This document shows, piece by piece, positions 1 to 8,062 of a DNA stretch of 64,000 bases. The translations under genes were made by a program, and so were the position numbers. The notes below the pieces were generated by a model. The model did no database searches and was not told where the DNA came from. It saw only the letters and a list, made by a program, of their open reading frames with translations. The DNA is from Rhodococcus sp. H36-A4. Lineage in GTDB: Bacteria; Actinomycetota; Actinomycetes; Mycobacteriales; Mycobacteriaceae. Position 1 is the stretch's first letter. Each line of letters starts with the position of its first letter. The DNA is taken from the NCBI RefSeq assembly GCF_027158005.1, contig NZ_JAPVLQ010000001.1, forward strand, positions 1,001,745 to 1,065,744, read 5' to 3'.

Positions 1-354
1 TGAGTCGACGTAGTCCTCCTCGGAGATCAACGACAGGTTGGCGAGCCCGACGAGCACGGGGTGCACGACGGTTCGCTGGTCAGCGATGAACGTGACGGTG
101 CTTTCTTTCGCGGCGTGCCGCCCCGCTGTGGTCGCATGGAACACCCGTCTGGACTTGGCACCGGTCTGAGCGTCATCGGACTCGATGAGTCCGCGACCTT
201 CGAGCTTCGTGAGCACGTAATAAATAGACGAGAAGCCGATCTCGGCCCAGCGGCGGATCCCACGTTGTTCGATCACCTGGTCGAGGTCGTAGCCATGCCT
301 TGGCTGCTCCGCGATGAGACCGAGGATGGCCAGTTCGGTCGGGGTCAATTCCAC
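1..354 (-). CDS. PadR-family transcriptional regulator (3' end outside window)
   Basis: The reading frame runs leftward from a GTG at 354 and is still open at base 1, so the C-terminus lies outside the window. The first ~85 residues read as a PadR winged helix: ELTPTELAILGLIAEQPRHG, then YDLDQVIEQRG and SSIYYVLTKLEGRGLI, the usual recognition-helix and wing region. PadR proteins are dimeric repressors, often controlling efflux pumps or membrane proteins; the target here is unknown. The GTG was chosen because a -10-like TAGAAT sits 6 nt upstream with no Shine-Dalgarno between them, which suggests a leaderless mRNA. Family assignment is firm; physiological role is not. Confidence 0.85.
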   Translation of the reverse strand, partial: MELTPTELAILGLIAEQPRHGYDLDQVIEQRGIRRWAEIGFSSIYYVLTKLEGRGLIESDDAQTGAKSRRVFHATTAGRHAAKESTVTFIADQRTVVHPVLVGLANLSLISEEDYVDS

Positions 355-378
355 AGGTGTATTCTAGCACTAGGATAA
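355..378 (-). promoter_or_regulatory. Leaderless promoter and short palindrome of the PadR gene
   Basis: On the minus strand TAGAAT (361-366) lies 6 nt before the GTG start, the spacing expected if transcription starts at the start codon. It overlaps the near-palindrome CTAG-CA-CTAG (364-373), a plausible autoregulatory operator because repressors of this family commonly bind over their own -10. The promoter call rests on spacing and hexamer match only. Confidence 0.45.
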
Positions 379-717
379 GCGAGGCATGATCCTCGCACGG
401 TCCTCCTCTCGGCGTTCTTCGACCGCTATGCAGCGTCAGTCGCCGATGACGAAGATGCTGGCCGGGGCACCGGAGAGTTCGTCGATAGCCAATCGCTGTC
501 CCTTGAGCCGTCGGGAAGGAAGGAACTCGAATGCCTCGGTGCGCGTCGTTGAGCGTGTGATTTTCAGCGACGATCGGGGGTGATCTGTTGCCGCTTGTCG
601 GCGTACCTCGACATGTCAGATGAGCATCAGCGACCGAAACGAGTTGTAGCGCCGACAATCACTTTGAAGGGTGGTGGGTGGGGTCCGTGTCGACCGTTAG
701 CGCGATCACCGATAGGT
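379..717. other. Intergenic stretch with no supported gene
   Basis: No frame here combines a start codon, ribosome binding site and recognisable protein. A frame running rightward from about 394 to a TGA near 550 has coding-like composition (TVLLSAFFDRYAASVADDE) but no ATG, GTG or TTG before its upstream stop near 376. It could be a decayed gene end or chance. Nothing else was seen. Confidence 0.4.
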
Positions 718-1272
718 CTAGATCGACCAGGCGATGCTGGCGCTGATGAGCATGATGACGCCAGTCGACAGACACACCCGGCCTGCACCTGCTGCCGCGC
801 GATCTGGTGTGGCCGCTGGGGCACGAGGTGCTGTCGTATGAATTGTTGCTGCAGCTATGGAAATCGCAGCACCGACTATGAAATACAACGGCGTCGCGTA
901 GAGCCAGGAGTAGGGCGCGAAGTGCACCACGACCATGAGGGCCATTGCTGAAGGGACTTGCGTGAATTGGTGTCGCGTAACGAGGGCAATGACGATGGGC
1001 AAGCCCAAGAGCTGGCCGAGCGCCAGTACCACCGACACGTTGTCCATCCCTGGCATCGTGGGAGTAGTCGGCCCAGGTGTGAGAGCCGTGAGCAAGAACG
1101 CCAGTGGCAAAGCGACCATGCCCTGAAACAATGTGCAGTATGCGCCGACCCTGGCTGACCACAGTCGCCAGACAACGGCACAGATGAGCCAGGTGAAACC
1201 GTACGCCGCCAGAAAACCCCACCCGTATCTGGTCGACTCGGCCAATATCTGGCGGTACTCATCAATGCTCAT
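718..1272 (-). CDS. Small multi-pass membrane protein (DUF7010-like)
   Basis: A 184-residue protein starting MSIDEYRQILAESTRYGWGF. Hydrophobic runs suggest about five membrane segments: near residues 15-35 (FLAAYGFTWLICAVV), 45-63 (LFQGMVALPLAFLLTAL), 78-95, 105-125 and 165-184 (GVIMLISASIAWSI). The N-terminal YGWGFLAAYG pattern and overall layout resemble the uncharacterised DUF7010 family, but I recall this only from general pattern and no motif identifies a substrate. It stands alone between intergenic gaps, on the same strand as the methyltransferase gene upstream. Function unknown. Confidence 0.6.
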   Translation of the reverse strand: MSIDEYRQILAESTRYGWGFLAAYGFTWLICAVVWRLWSARVGAYCTLFQGMVALPLAFLLTALTPGPTTPTMPGMDNVSVVLALGQLLGLPIVIALVTRHQFTQVPSAMALMVVVHFAPYSWLYATPLYFIVGAAISIAAATIHTTAPRAPAATPDRAAAGAGRVCLSTGVIMLISASIAWSI

Positions 1273-1401
1273 CCGGTCACTCCGTGGTCTGCTTATCGTC
1301 CTCGAGCCACACTATGCGGCGACCTGACGCCACGAAACGATCGAGGAACACTGCGATCGAACTGTCACTCCTCCGCAAAGGATGCAGTGCGCTGTCAAGG
1401 C

Positions 1402-2196
1402 TCAGCGACCAACGCCACACGTCCCGAGCACGACCGTTGCATCGATCTCATTCGAGCGCACCACGCGTGTGTCGAAGCCTGCGTCTCGAACGAGGCTCGC
1501 GGTCTCGGGTGCCTGCAGCGCGCTGGTTTCGATCAGCAGATGACCGCCGGGGACAAGCCAGCGCGATGCGTCCGCCGCCACCCGCCGCTGCACCGCAAGA
1601 CCGTCGACACCGCCGTCGAGGGCCACCCTCGGTTCGTGATTGCGGGCTTCCGACGGCATCGAGCCGATCTCGTCCGTCGGAACGTAGGGCGCATTCGCCA
1701 CCACGACATCGACGTTGCCGCGCAGGTTCAGCGGTAGTGCCGCATACAAGTCACCCTCGTGCACCTGCCCACCGAGAGGCTCGACATTGACTCGGGCGAA
1801 CTCCAGAGCAACCGGATCCACGTCGGTGCAATGCAATTCGATGCCGGGATGCGCGGATGCAAGAGCAGCTCCGACTGCGCCCGAACCGCAACAGATGTCG
1901 ACCACGGTCTCGATCTGTAGGGATGCGGCCTGCTCCACCAACAACTCGGTGCGTCGGCGAGGCACGAAAACACCGGGGCCGACGGTGACGCGTATGCCAC
2001 AGAACTCGGCCCACCCGAGCAACTGCTCCAGCGGGATCCCCGACGCGCGTCGGGACACCATGTCTTCGAGTTCGGCGCCTTCGAATGCGGCGGTCATCAA
2101 CTGTGCTTCGTCCTCGGCGTAGACACATCCGGCGGAACGGAGAATGTGGACGACGTCGAGTAGTAACAACGGATGGATCGAATCCTGTCGAATCAT
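1402..2196 (-). CDS. Putative protein-(glutamine-N5) methyltransferase, PrmC/HemK-like
   Basis: 264 residues with the PrmC layout: an N-terminal helical domain (about 1-75) and a class I SAM-binding fold. Visible motifs are VVDICCGSGAVGAALA (motif I, binding SAM), HCTDVDPVALEFA (acidic residue for the ribose) and VVANAPYVPTDEI. The last is the catalytic (N/D)PPY site, here NAPY, as in the PrmC-related subfamily of actinobacteria whose substrate is unproven. PrmC methylates the GGQ glutamine of release factors; the true prmC usually sits beside prfA, which is not the case here, so this is more likely a paralogue. Start ATG 2196 leaves a complete N-terminal domain. Confidence 0.82.
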   Translation of the reverse strand: MIRQDSIHPLLLLDVVHILRSAGCVYAEDEAQLMTAAFEGAELEDMVSRRASGIPLEQLLGWAEFCGIRVTVGPGVFVPRRRTELLVEQAASLQIETVVDICCGSGAVGAALASAHPGIELHCTDVDPVALEFARVNVEPLGGQVHEGDLYAALPLNLRGNVDVVVANAPYVPTDEIGSMPSEARNHEPRVALDGGVDGLAVQRRVAADASRWLVPGGHLLIETSALQAPETASLVRDAGFDTRVVRSNEIDATVVLGTCGVGR

Positions 2197-2277
2197 CGAG
2201 GAGCCTTCCGGGACGGCCGTGGCCAGCGCCCTACCGACTGTGTGACTTCCGATCCGACTTTAACGCAGCTCTCGCTC

Positions 2278-3402
2278 TCACGCAGGGAGAAAAATTCGTC
2301 CTGACAACGATCCACGCACCGTGTTGGTCGCGACGACCGCCCATGCGGTGACGAGGAGCACGAACAATGCGACGGCAAGCAGATGTAGCCCGGCACTGTT
2401 AGTTGCTGTTCCGAGAGCTGCGGCACCCGTGACACAGGTGCCGACGGGAAAGGTGAAGCTCCACCAGGTCAGCGAGAATCTCAGTCCCTGCGACGCAGCC
2501 CTGACGGTCAATACAGTGGCCGTCGCGAACACGATCGCGCCGAATATCGCCATCACAATTCCGTAGACGATCCCGAAGAGATGCAGACCCGACGCGATGG
2601 CTGTATCCTCGCCGGAGAACACTTTTGCCGAGACGCCGCCGAGCAGGTTCGCTGCGGTGATGGACTGGCCGATCAACCCGAGGCAGATCCACACTGTGGG
2701 CATGGCTGCAAGCGGCGGAGTGCCACCGCGAAGCAGGTGTCGCCCGATCAGCGCCATGGTGAACATGCCAACGGTCAAGCTCAGCGCGAACATCGCATAA
2801 CAGGCGACAAGAAGGACCAATCGCGGTCGGCCGTCCATGTGCTGCAACAGAAATACTCCTGTCGAGGCAGAAACCATGGGTGGGACGACGGGCATCAGCC
2901 AAGCAGGCAGCGGCGCAGAGTGGGCGCGCGCAGCGATCATCCGCCATGGAATCCACACGGTTGTCGCCAGGCCCATCAGCGTGCCTGCCGTCCACAGGAC
3001 CACGTCGATCGACAATGCCGCGCTCTGCCCCAGTACGTCCTTGCCGACGAGCAGTGTTCCGGCGCCGACCGTCAGAAACGCCATCGGCGGGGCACCGTAG
3101 AACAGTGACGCAACCGGGTGCCGTGCATATCGACGGGCATTGCCGCCGTGCAGGATCCAGTGCGCAGCGAACGCGACGACCAAGGCGATCAACGCGGTCG
3201 ACGCGATTGCCCACACGATCAGCGCGAAGGTGTGGAGGCCGGTGACATGTAGCGGAAGCGTCGCCGCTGCGTTGGCGACGATGCCGGTGCCCATGATCGA
3301 TGCGAACCAGTTGGGGCCGAGGTGTTCGAGCATCTGCCCAGGGCGGTCGAGGTTCTCGAACAGCCGTGTCCGCGATGATGTCAGGATGGCTGGTGGCGTC
3401 AT
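2278..3402 (-). CDS. TDT-family transporter (SLAC1/TehA-like)
   Basis: A 374-residue membrane protein with about ten hydrophobic segments. The signature GPNWFASIMGTGIVANA near residue 30 is typical of the tellurite-resistance/dicarboxylate transporter family, whose members include TehA, Mae1, the sulfite pump Ssu1 and the plant anion channel SLAC1. Actinobacterial members are often annotated as C4-dicarboxylate or sulfite carriers; the sequence alone does not fix the substrate. GGAGG lies only 1 nt before the ATG, too close for normal initiation, so either initiation is leaderless or the true start differs by a few codons. It is divergent from the pentapeptide-repeat gene at 3534. Confidence 0.82.
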   Translation of the reverse strand: MTPPAILTSSRTRLFENLDRPGQMLEHLGPNWFASIMGTGIVANAAATLPLHVTGLHTFALIVWAIASTALIALVVAFAAHWILHGGNARRYARHPVASLFYGAPPMAFLTVGAGTLLVGKDVLGQSAALSIDVVLWTAGTLMGLATTVWIPWRMIAARAHSAPLPAWLMPVVPPMVSASTGVFLLQHMDGRPRLVLLVACYAMFALSLTVGMFTMALIGRHLLRGGTPPLAAMPTVWICLGLIGQSITAANLLGGVSAKVFSGEDTAIASGLHLFGIVYGIVMAIFGAIVFATATVLTVRAASQGLRFSLTWWSFTFPVGTCVTGAAALGTATNSAGLHLLAVALFVLLVTAWAVVATNTVRGSLSGRIFLPA

Positions 3403-3533
3403 GCCTCCACGTTGACTGCTCGAGTGCGCGGCCGGTAGAGGTCTTGCACTTGTGCGGCCACAATTTCCGATTGTTACGCCAGGTCAGCCGAGGTGACTTG
3501 ACCGGCACATCAGAGTCGGACGACAGTTGACGG

Positions 3534-4355
3534 GTGACTCTGCCCGCCCCACGACCCAATCTACTCGCCGACTGTTCGAGCTGCTTCGGTCTCTGCTGCG
3601 TCGCGCTGCCGTTCGCCCGATCCTCCGACTTCGCCGTGGACAAGGATGCAGGCGAGCCCTGCCGCAATCTGCAGGAGGACTTTCGCTGCGGAATACACAC
3701 GAAGCTCCGCAGCTCAGGATTCCGTGGGTGCACGGTGTACGACTGCTTCGGCGCCGGGCAACAAGTCTCACAGCACACGTTCGGCGGCCGAAGTTGGCGC
3801 GAGGACACCGCTCTGGCAGGTCGGATGTTCGAGGTCTTCCCTGTAGTGCGTGCTCTGCACGAACTGCTCTGGTATTTGACCGAGGCAGTCGGTCTTCCAG
3901 CGGCAGAACCCGTTCGTGCCCGACTGCAGAACATGCTCCGCGCCACCGAGGAACTGGCCGACGGGTCCGCCGAGGAGCTCGCACAGCTCGACGTCGATCG
4001 ACATCGAGGACAAGTGAACGAGGTACTGCTGGCGGCCAGCGATCTGGTTCGGGCACAGGCAAAGGGCAAGAAAAGGAACTATCGAGGGGCGGACCTCGTC
4101 GGGAAGAGACTGACGGGCATCGACCTGGCCGGTGCCAGCTTCCGCGGCGCCTACCTTGTTGCAGCAGACATGCGAGGGTCCGATCTGCGATTCGCCGATA
4201 TGATCGGTGCGGACCTACGCGACACCGACCTCTCCGGCGCGGATCTTCGAAAAAGCTTGTACCTCACGCAGTTTCAGATCAACGCCGCCATAGGCGATGC
4301 CGGAACCAGGATTCCCGACGCGCTCGAGCGTCCACCGCATTGGCCCAGAACCTAG
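3534..4355 (+). CDS. Pentapeptide-repeat protein with N-terminal CxxCxxxCC domain
   Basis: 273 residues from a GTG start. The N-terminal third is cysteine-rich: C14, C17, C21, C22, C43, C52, H55, C66 and C71. CSSCFGLCC recalls the YkgJ-type putative zinc/iron-chelating domain. Residues 75-180 are helical. From about 182 to 243 there are pentapeptide repeats of the A(D/N)LxG type (GADLVGKRLTGIDLAGASF, then GSDLRFADMIGADLRDTDL), which should fold as a short right-handed quadrilateral beta-helix. Known pentapeptide proteins can mimic DNA (MfpA/Qnr) or act as scaffolds; nothing here assigns either role. The gene ends 9 bp from the convergent E2 gene. Metal or redox sensing is inference. Confidence 0.78.
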   Translation: MTLPAPRPNLLADCSSCFGLCCVALPFARSSDFAVDKDAGEPCRNLQEDFRCGIHTKLRSSGFRGCTVYDCFGAGQQVSQHTFGGRSWREDTALAGRMFEVFPVVRALHELLWYLTEAVGLPAAEPVRARLQNMLRATEELADGSAEELAQLDVDRHRGQVNEVLLAASDLVRAQAKGKKRNYRGADLVGKRLTGIDLAGASFRGAYLVAADMRGSDLRFADMIGADLRDTDLSGADLRKSLYLTQFQINAAIGDAGTRIPDALERPPHWPRT

Positions 4356-4364
4356 CGCGTGCTC

Positions 4365-5618
4365 TCAACTCAACGCGATCAGATTTCTGGGGTCGGACAG
4401 CATCGATGCGATGTCGGCGAGAAATCTCGATCCCTGTTCGCCGTCGACGAGACGGTGATCGAACGACAAGCTCAACGTGGTCACCGATCGTAACGCGATC
4501 TCACCCTCGAACTCCCACGGTTGACGCCGGATTGCGCCGAAGCACAAGATCGCTGCCTCACCTGGATTCAGAATCGGTGTCCCCGAATCCACCCCGAAGA
4601 CACCGACATTGGTGATAGTGATCGTTCCTTCGGCGAGATCGCCGGGCCCGGTCTTGCCTTCTTTTGCCGTCCCGGTCAACGCGGCCAGGGCATACGCAAG
4701 ATCCTTCAGGCCGAGCATGTGCGCGTTCTTGATGTTGGGCACCATCAGGCCCCGCGGCGTGGCAGCGGCGATGCCCAGATTGACGTAGTGCTTGGTGACA
4801 ACTTCCTGCCGGTCCTGGTCCCACTCGGAGTTCAAGCTCGGATTGCCCCGCAGCGCAACCAACATGGCTTTGGCAACCATCGCCAATGGCGTCAGCCGCA
4901 CCTCGCGGAAATGATCGGTGGTTCGCAGCGAGTCCAGTAGTTCGATGGTCGCCGTGACATCGACGGTGATGAACTCGGTGACATGTGGAGCCGTGAAGGC
5001 ACTGGCGACCATCGCTGCGGCCGTGTGCTTTCGGACGCCTGCGATCGGAGTACGAGTCTCATCCCTGCCAGCATCGACCTTCGCGGGCGCCTTCTCGGGA
5101 GCCCGGTCGAGGTAGGCCGCAATATCTGCACGAGTGACGTCGCCATGCACTCCGGTGGCGGGCACCTCGGCCAGATCGACGCCTTCCTGCTGCGCGACGT
5201 GCCGAACCGGCGGTGACGCCAACGGCTTGGCGATGGCCGAAAGGGCTACCGGAGGCGCGGGCTGTCTGCGGTTCGCTCGTTTGCTCGGCGCCACCCCGGC
5301 AACCCCGTATCCGACCAGGACGGGAACATGGTCATCCTGTTGGGGCGGTTCTTCCGGTGCAGGATCGACCTCGGTTGCTTGGGAAATATCGATCAGTGCG
5401 GTGCCGACCTCGACGGTGGTTCCCACTTCTGCACGAAGAGCGGTGACGATGCCCGCGTAGGGGGAAGGCAGTTCGACACACGCCTTGACGGTCTCCACCT
5501 CGGCGATGACCTGATTGAGTTCGATGGTGTCACCGACCTTCACCAACCAGGTGATCAGTTCGGCTTCGGTGAGGCCCTCCCCGAGGTCTGGAAGCAGAAA
5601 GCTCTTGACGGTCGCCAT
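4365..5618 (-). CDS. bkdC: 2-oxoacid dehydrogenase E2, dihydrolipoamide acyltransferase (branched-chain type)
   Basis: 417 residues, last gene of the three-gene operon. The lipoyl domain occupies about 1-80 with the lipoylated lysine in VETVKACVE (K45). A Pro/Ala-rich linker leads to the peripheral-subunit-binding domain (VRHVAQQEGVDLAEVPATG). The C-terminal catalytic domain ends with SFDHRLVDG, carrying the active-site His and Asp of acyl transfer. The frame stays open for 60 codons upstream of ATG 5618, but that region overlaps E1beta and is low-complexity Arg/Ser, so 5618 is preferred; it starts 1 nt after the E1beta stop. It transfers the acyl group from E1 to CoA. No E3 gene is nearby, so a shared lipoamide dehydrogenase is presumed. 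Confidence 0.92.
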   Translation of the reverse strand: MATVKSFLLPDLGEGLTEAELITWLVKVGDTIELNQVIAEVETVKACVELPSPYAGIVTALRAEVGTTVEVGTALIDISQATEVDPAPEEPPQQDDHVPVLVGYGVAGVAPSKRANRRQPAPPVALSAIAKPLASPPVRHVAQQEGVDLAEVPATGVHGDVTRADIAAYLDRAPEKAPAKVDAGRDETRTPIAGVRKHTAAAMVASAFTAPHVTEFITVDVTATIELLDSLRTTDHFREVRLTPLAMVAKAMLVALRGNPSLNSEWDQDRQEVVTKHYVNLGIAAATPRGLMVPNIKNAHMLGLKDLAYALAALTGTAKEGKTGPGDLAEGTITITNVGVFGVDSGTPILNPGEAAILCFGAIRRQPWEFEGEIALRSVTTLSLSFDHRLVDGEQGSRFLADIASMLSDPRNLIALS

Positions 5619-5619
5619 G

Positions 5620-6654
5620 TCAGGTCTGTCCGAAAGCGAGTGCGCGGTCGACGGCGTCGAGAATCCGGTCGGCATCCGGAAGGAAGTGCGCCTCCAGCTT
5701 CGCCGGCGGGTACGGAGTGCTGAATCCACAGACTCGCAGTACCGGCGCTTCGAGGCTGTAGAAACACTGCTCCTGCACGCGCGCAGCAACTTCCGCACCG
5801 ATACCGAGGAAGGTAGCGGCCTCGTGCGTCACGACGAGTCGGCCGGTTTTGCGTACCGAGGCGCTGATCGTGTCCATGTCGAGTGGGGAGAGGGAGCGCA
5901 AGTCGATGATTTCGATCGAATGTCCCTCCTCTGCACCAATATTCGCTGCCTGAAGCGCGGTGGTCACCAGAGGTCCGTACGCGACGATCGTCGCGTCGGT
6001 GCCTGCGCGCACGACGCGAGCCTTGTGCAGCGGATAGGCATCGTCGAGTGAAGCCGTGACGTCGACCTCGCCCTTCTGCCAATAGCGACGCTTTGGTTCG
6101 AAGAACAACACCGGATCGTCCGACGCGATGGCCTGCCGAATCATCGTGTTGGCGTCGGCCGCGTTGCTGCAGCTGACCACGCGAAGGCCTGCGGTTTGGG
6201 CGAAGTAGCCCTCGGGGGACTCCGAGTGATGCTCGACGGCGCCGATACCACCTCCGTAGGGGACGCGGATGGTGATAGGCATCTTGACGTTGCCGCTGGT
6301 TCGATAGTGCAGCTTGGCCACCTGCGAGACGATCTGGTCGAAAGCAGGGTAGATGAAGCCATCGAACTGAATCTCGCAGACCGGGCGGTAACCGCGAATG
6401 GCCAAACCTACTGCCATGCCGATGATTCCGGACTCGGCGAGCGGAGTGTCGATTACCCGGTTCGGCCCGAAATCCTTCTGCAGCCCCTCGGTGATCCTGA
6501 AGACACCACCTAGTTTGCCGATGTCCTCACCGAGAAGTATCACCTTCGGATCTTCGTCCATGGCTCGGCGCAATCCGGCGTTCAGCGCCTTTCCGAGCGG
6601 AAGCGTCTTCGGCGCGATCGGGAACGTCCTGGGCGCGGCGAGTGTTGCGGTCAT
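5620..6654 (-). CDS. bkdB: 2-oxoacid dehydrogenase E1 component, beta subunit
   Basis: 344 residues starting MTATLAAPRTFPIAPKTL. Transketolase-like pyrimidine-binding domain (GEDIGKLGGVFRITEGL; DTPLAESGIIGMAVG) followed by the transketolase C-terminal domain (TIVAYGPLVTTALQAA). With E1alpha it forms the alpha2beta2 thiamine-diphosphate enzyme that decarboxylates the 2-oxo acid and acylates the E2 lipoyl group. ATG 6654 overlaps the E1alpha TGA in an ATGA arrangement, showing translational coupling and fixing the start against the longer open frame upstream. The PHTTSDDPTRY-type alpha subunit partner and gene order favour branched-chain 2-oxo acids over pyruvate. Confidence 0.92.
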   Translation of the reverse strand: MTATLAAPRTFPIAPKTLPLGKALNAGLRRAMDEDPKVILLGEDIGKLGGVFRITEGLQKDFGPNRVIDTPLAESGIIGMAVGLAIRGYRPVCEIQFDGFIYPAFDQIVSQVAKLHYRTSGNVKMPITIRVPYGGGIGAVEHHSESPEGYFAQTAGLRVVSCSNAADANTMIRQAIASDDPVLFFEPKRRYWQKGEVDVTASLDDAYPLHKARVVRAGTDATIVAYGPLVTTALQAANIGAEEGHSIEIIDLRSLSPLDMDTISASVRKTGRLVVTHEAATFLGIGAEVAARVQEQCFYSLEAPVLRVCGFSTPYPPAKLEAHFLPDADRILDAVDRALAFGQT

Positions 6655-7745
6655 GACCGTGCTCCTTCGAATCCGGCAAGGTAAGCGGAATAGTGTTCCC
6701 GCTCTTCGGTTATCAGCGAGTGCGGCTCGGAATAGACGTGGTCGAACAGCGACATCGGCGACGGCTCGATCGTGCCGAGACATCCCGCTCGCAGCTGATC
6801 CGCCGTCGTATCTGCGCGGTCCCGTACTCGGGACTGAAATTCCTCGTCCAGTCCGCCTGCGCGCTCGAGCAGCAACCGGATCCGTTCGATCGGATCTTTA
6901 CGCTTCCACTCGTCGTCGAGTGCAGCGGACCGATACCGCGTCGGGTCATCGGATGTGGTGTGCGGACCCATGCGATACGTGAGAGCCTCGATCAGCGTCG
7001 GGCCACTTCCTTCACGTGCCCTGGCCAACGCAATACGCGTCGCCGCCAGCACTGCCAGGACGTCGTTACCATCCACACGCAGGGCCGGAACCCCGAATCC
7101 GCGACCTCGTTCGGCAATGGTGATGTGGGTTTGGACTGATACCGGCGCCGAGATCGCCCACTGGTTGTTCTGGCAGAAGAACACCACCGGTGCACTGAAA
7201 CTGGCAGCGAATCCGAGCGCCTCGGAGATATCGCCCTGACTGGTCGCGCCATCACCGAAATAGGTGATGACAGCGCCCTCCGCGCCGTCGAACTTCATCC
7301 CCAGCCCGTAGCCAGTGGCGTGCAGACCCTGCGATCCGACGATGATGGCCGGCGTCGTCATGTTGTAGTCGTAGGGATTCCAGCCCGACTGTGTCGAACC
7401 GCGCCAGAATCGGAGCATCTCCGTCGGGTCGACGCCCCGGCAATATGCGACGCCGTGCTCACGGTAGCTGGCGAACACGAAGTCCTCGGAGTGCAGAGCG
7501 CGAGCCGAACCCACCTGCGCGGCTTCCTGACCGAGCAGCGGCGCCCACAGTCCGAGCTCGCCCTGACGCTGCAACGCTGTCGCCTCGGCGTCGATGCGCC
7601 GAACTACGACGAGATCCTCGTACAGACCACGCACGGTGGCGATCGTGACGTCAGCAATTGCCTCGCTGTACTCCGACTGGGGTGTCCGCTTGCCCTCCGG
7701 TGTGACGATCTGGATGAGCGTGTCTTCACTGCTGCTCGCGTTCAT
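6651..7745 (-). CDS. bkdA: 2-oxoacid dehydrogenase E1 component, alpha subunit
   Basis: 364 residues, first gene of the operon. The thiamine-diphosphate motif is complete: GDGATSQGD ... NNQWAIS near residues 170-205. RQGELGLWAPLLGQEA and YRMGPHTTSDDPTRYR resemble mycobacterial BkdA, the E1alpha of the branched-chain keto-acid dehydrogenase. That complex turns the 2-oxo acids from Val, Leu and Ile into acyl-CoA primers for branched fatty acids. The upstream gap contains a minus-strand TTGCG-N11-TTGCG direct repeat (about 7800 region) that could be an Lrp/AsnC-type site, but no regulator gene adjoins. Pyruvate as substrate cannot be excluded from sequence. Confidence 0.9.
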   Translation of the reverse strand: MNASSSEDTLIQIVTPEGKRTPQSEYSEAIADVTIATVRGLYEDLVVVRRIDAEATALQRQGELGLWAPLLGQEAAQVGSARALHSEDFVFASYREHGVAYCRGVDPTEMLRFWRGSTQSGWNPYDYNMTTPAIIVGSQGLHATGYGLGMKFDGAEGAVITYFGDGATSQGDISEALGFAASFSAPVVFFCQNNQWAISAPVSVQTHITIAERGRGFGVPALRVDGNDVLAVLAATRIALARAREGSGPTLIEALTYRMGPHTTSDDPTRYRSAALDDEWKRKDPIERIRLLLERAGGLDEEFQSRVRDRADTTADQLRAGCLGTIEPSPMSLFDHVYSEPHSLITEEREHYSAYLAGFEGARS

Positions 7746-8062
7746 GACCTCGCCGCCAATCCATCTACACTGTTACCTACGACACAACTCGCAATCATCA
7801 GCTAGCGCAATAGTTGGTTTCTCGATTGAGCAGGATGCACGATTATGGCCTCCCCATGAGTGCTGATGTTGCGCTCGATGTCTCATCAGCCGGCTCTGAC
7901 CAGGGCGCGTGGGCCCCTCCGCGTCACCTCGCTCGGATGACCACCACCACATCGCGAATCCAGCGTCCATCGCCCCTGGTCGTTAGGATTGCCAATCCTG
8001 TGTATGGCATCATTTTCCTGTAGACGGCTGGAGAGTCCCGCTGCGCCGACAAAGGACATTCG
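7746..8062. other. Divergent intergenic region between E1alpha and the iron importer
   Basis: No convincing gene is present. The right half holds the IdeR-like box at 7983-8001 and the promoter of the iron importer. The left half must hold the promoter for the minus-strand dehydrogenase operon. Short open frames here lack ribosome binding sites and recognisable protein sequence. Confidence 0.5.
7983..8001 (+). promoter_or_regulatory. IdeR/DtxR-type iron box
   Basis: TTAGGATTGCCAATCCTGT matches 12 of 19 positions of the classical IdeR consensus and contains the inverted repeat AGGATTG-C-CAATCCT. It lies 62-80 bp before the ferric-iron binding-protein gene, where Fe(II)-IdeR would repress transcription under iron sufficiency. 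The match and the function of the downstream operon support each other. Confidence 0.75.

Noticed and set aside
394..552. Coding-like frame TVLLSAFFDRYAASVADDE...
   Set aside because: No start codon or ribosome site before it and an upstream stop only a few codons away; kept only as a comment on the intergenic stretch.
4365..7745. Pyruvate dehydrogenase as the identity of the E1-E2 operon
   Set aside because: Heteromeric E1 with PHTTSDDPTRY and operon order resemble mycobacterial Bkd; actinobacterial pyruvate dehydrogenase normally uses homodimeric AceE. Not fully excluded.
7814..8023. 69-codon plus-strand frame in the bkd/iron intergenic region
   Set aside because: It crosses the IdeR-like box, has no ribosome site and no recognisable protein sequence.
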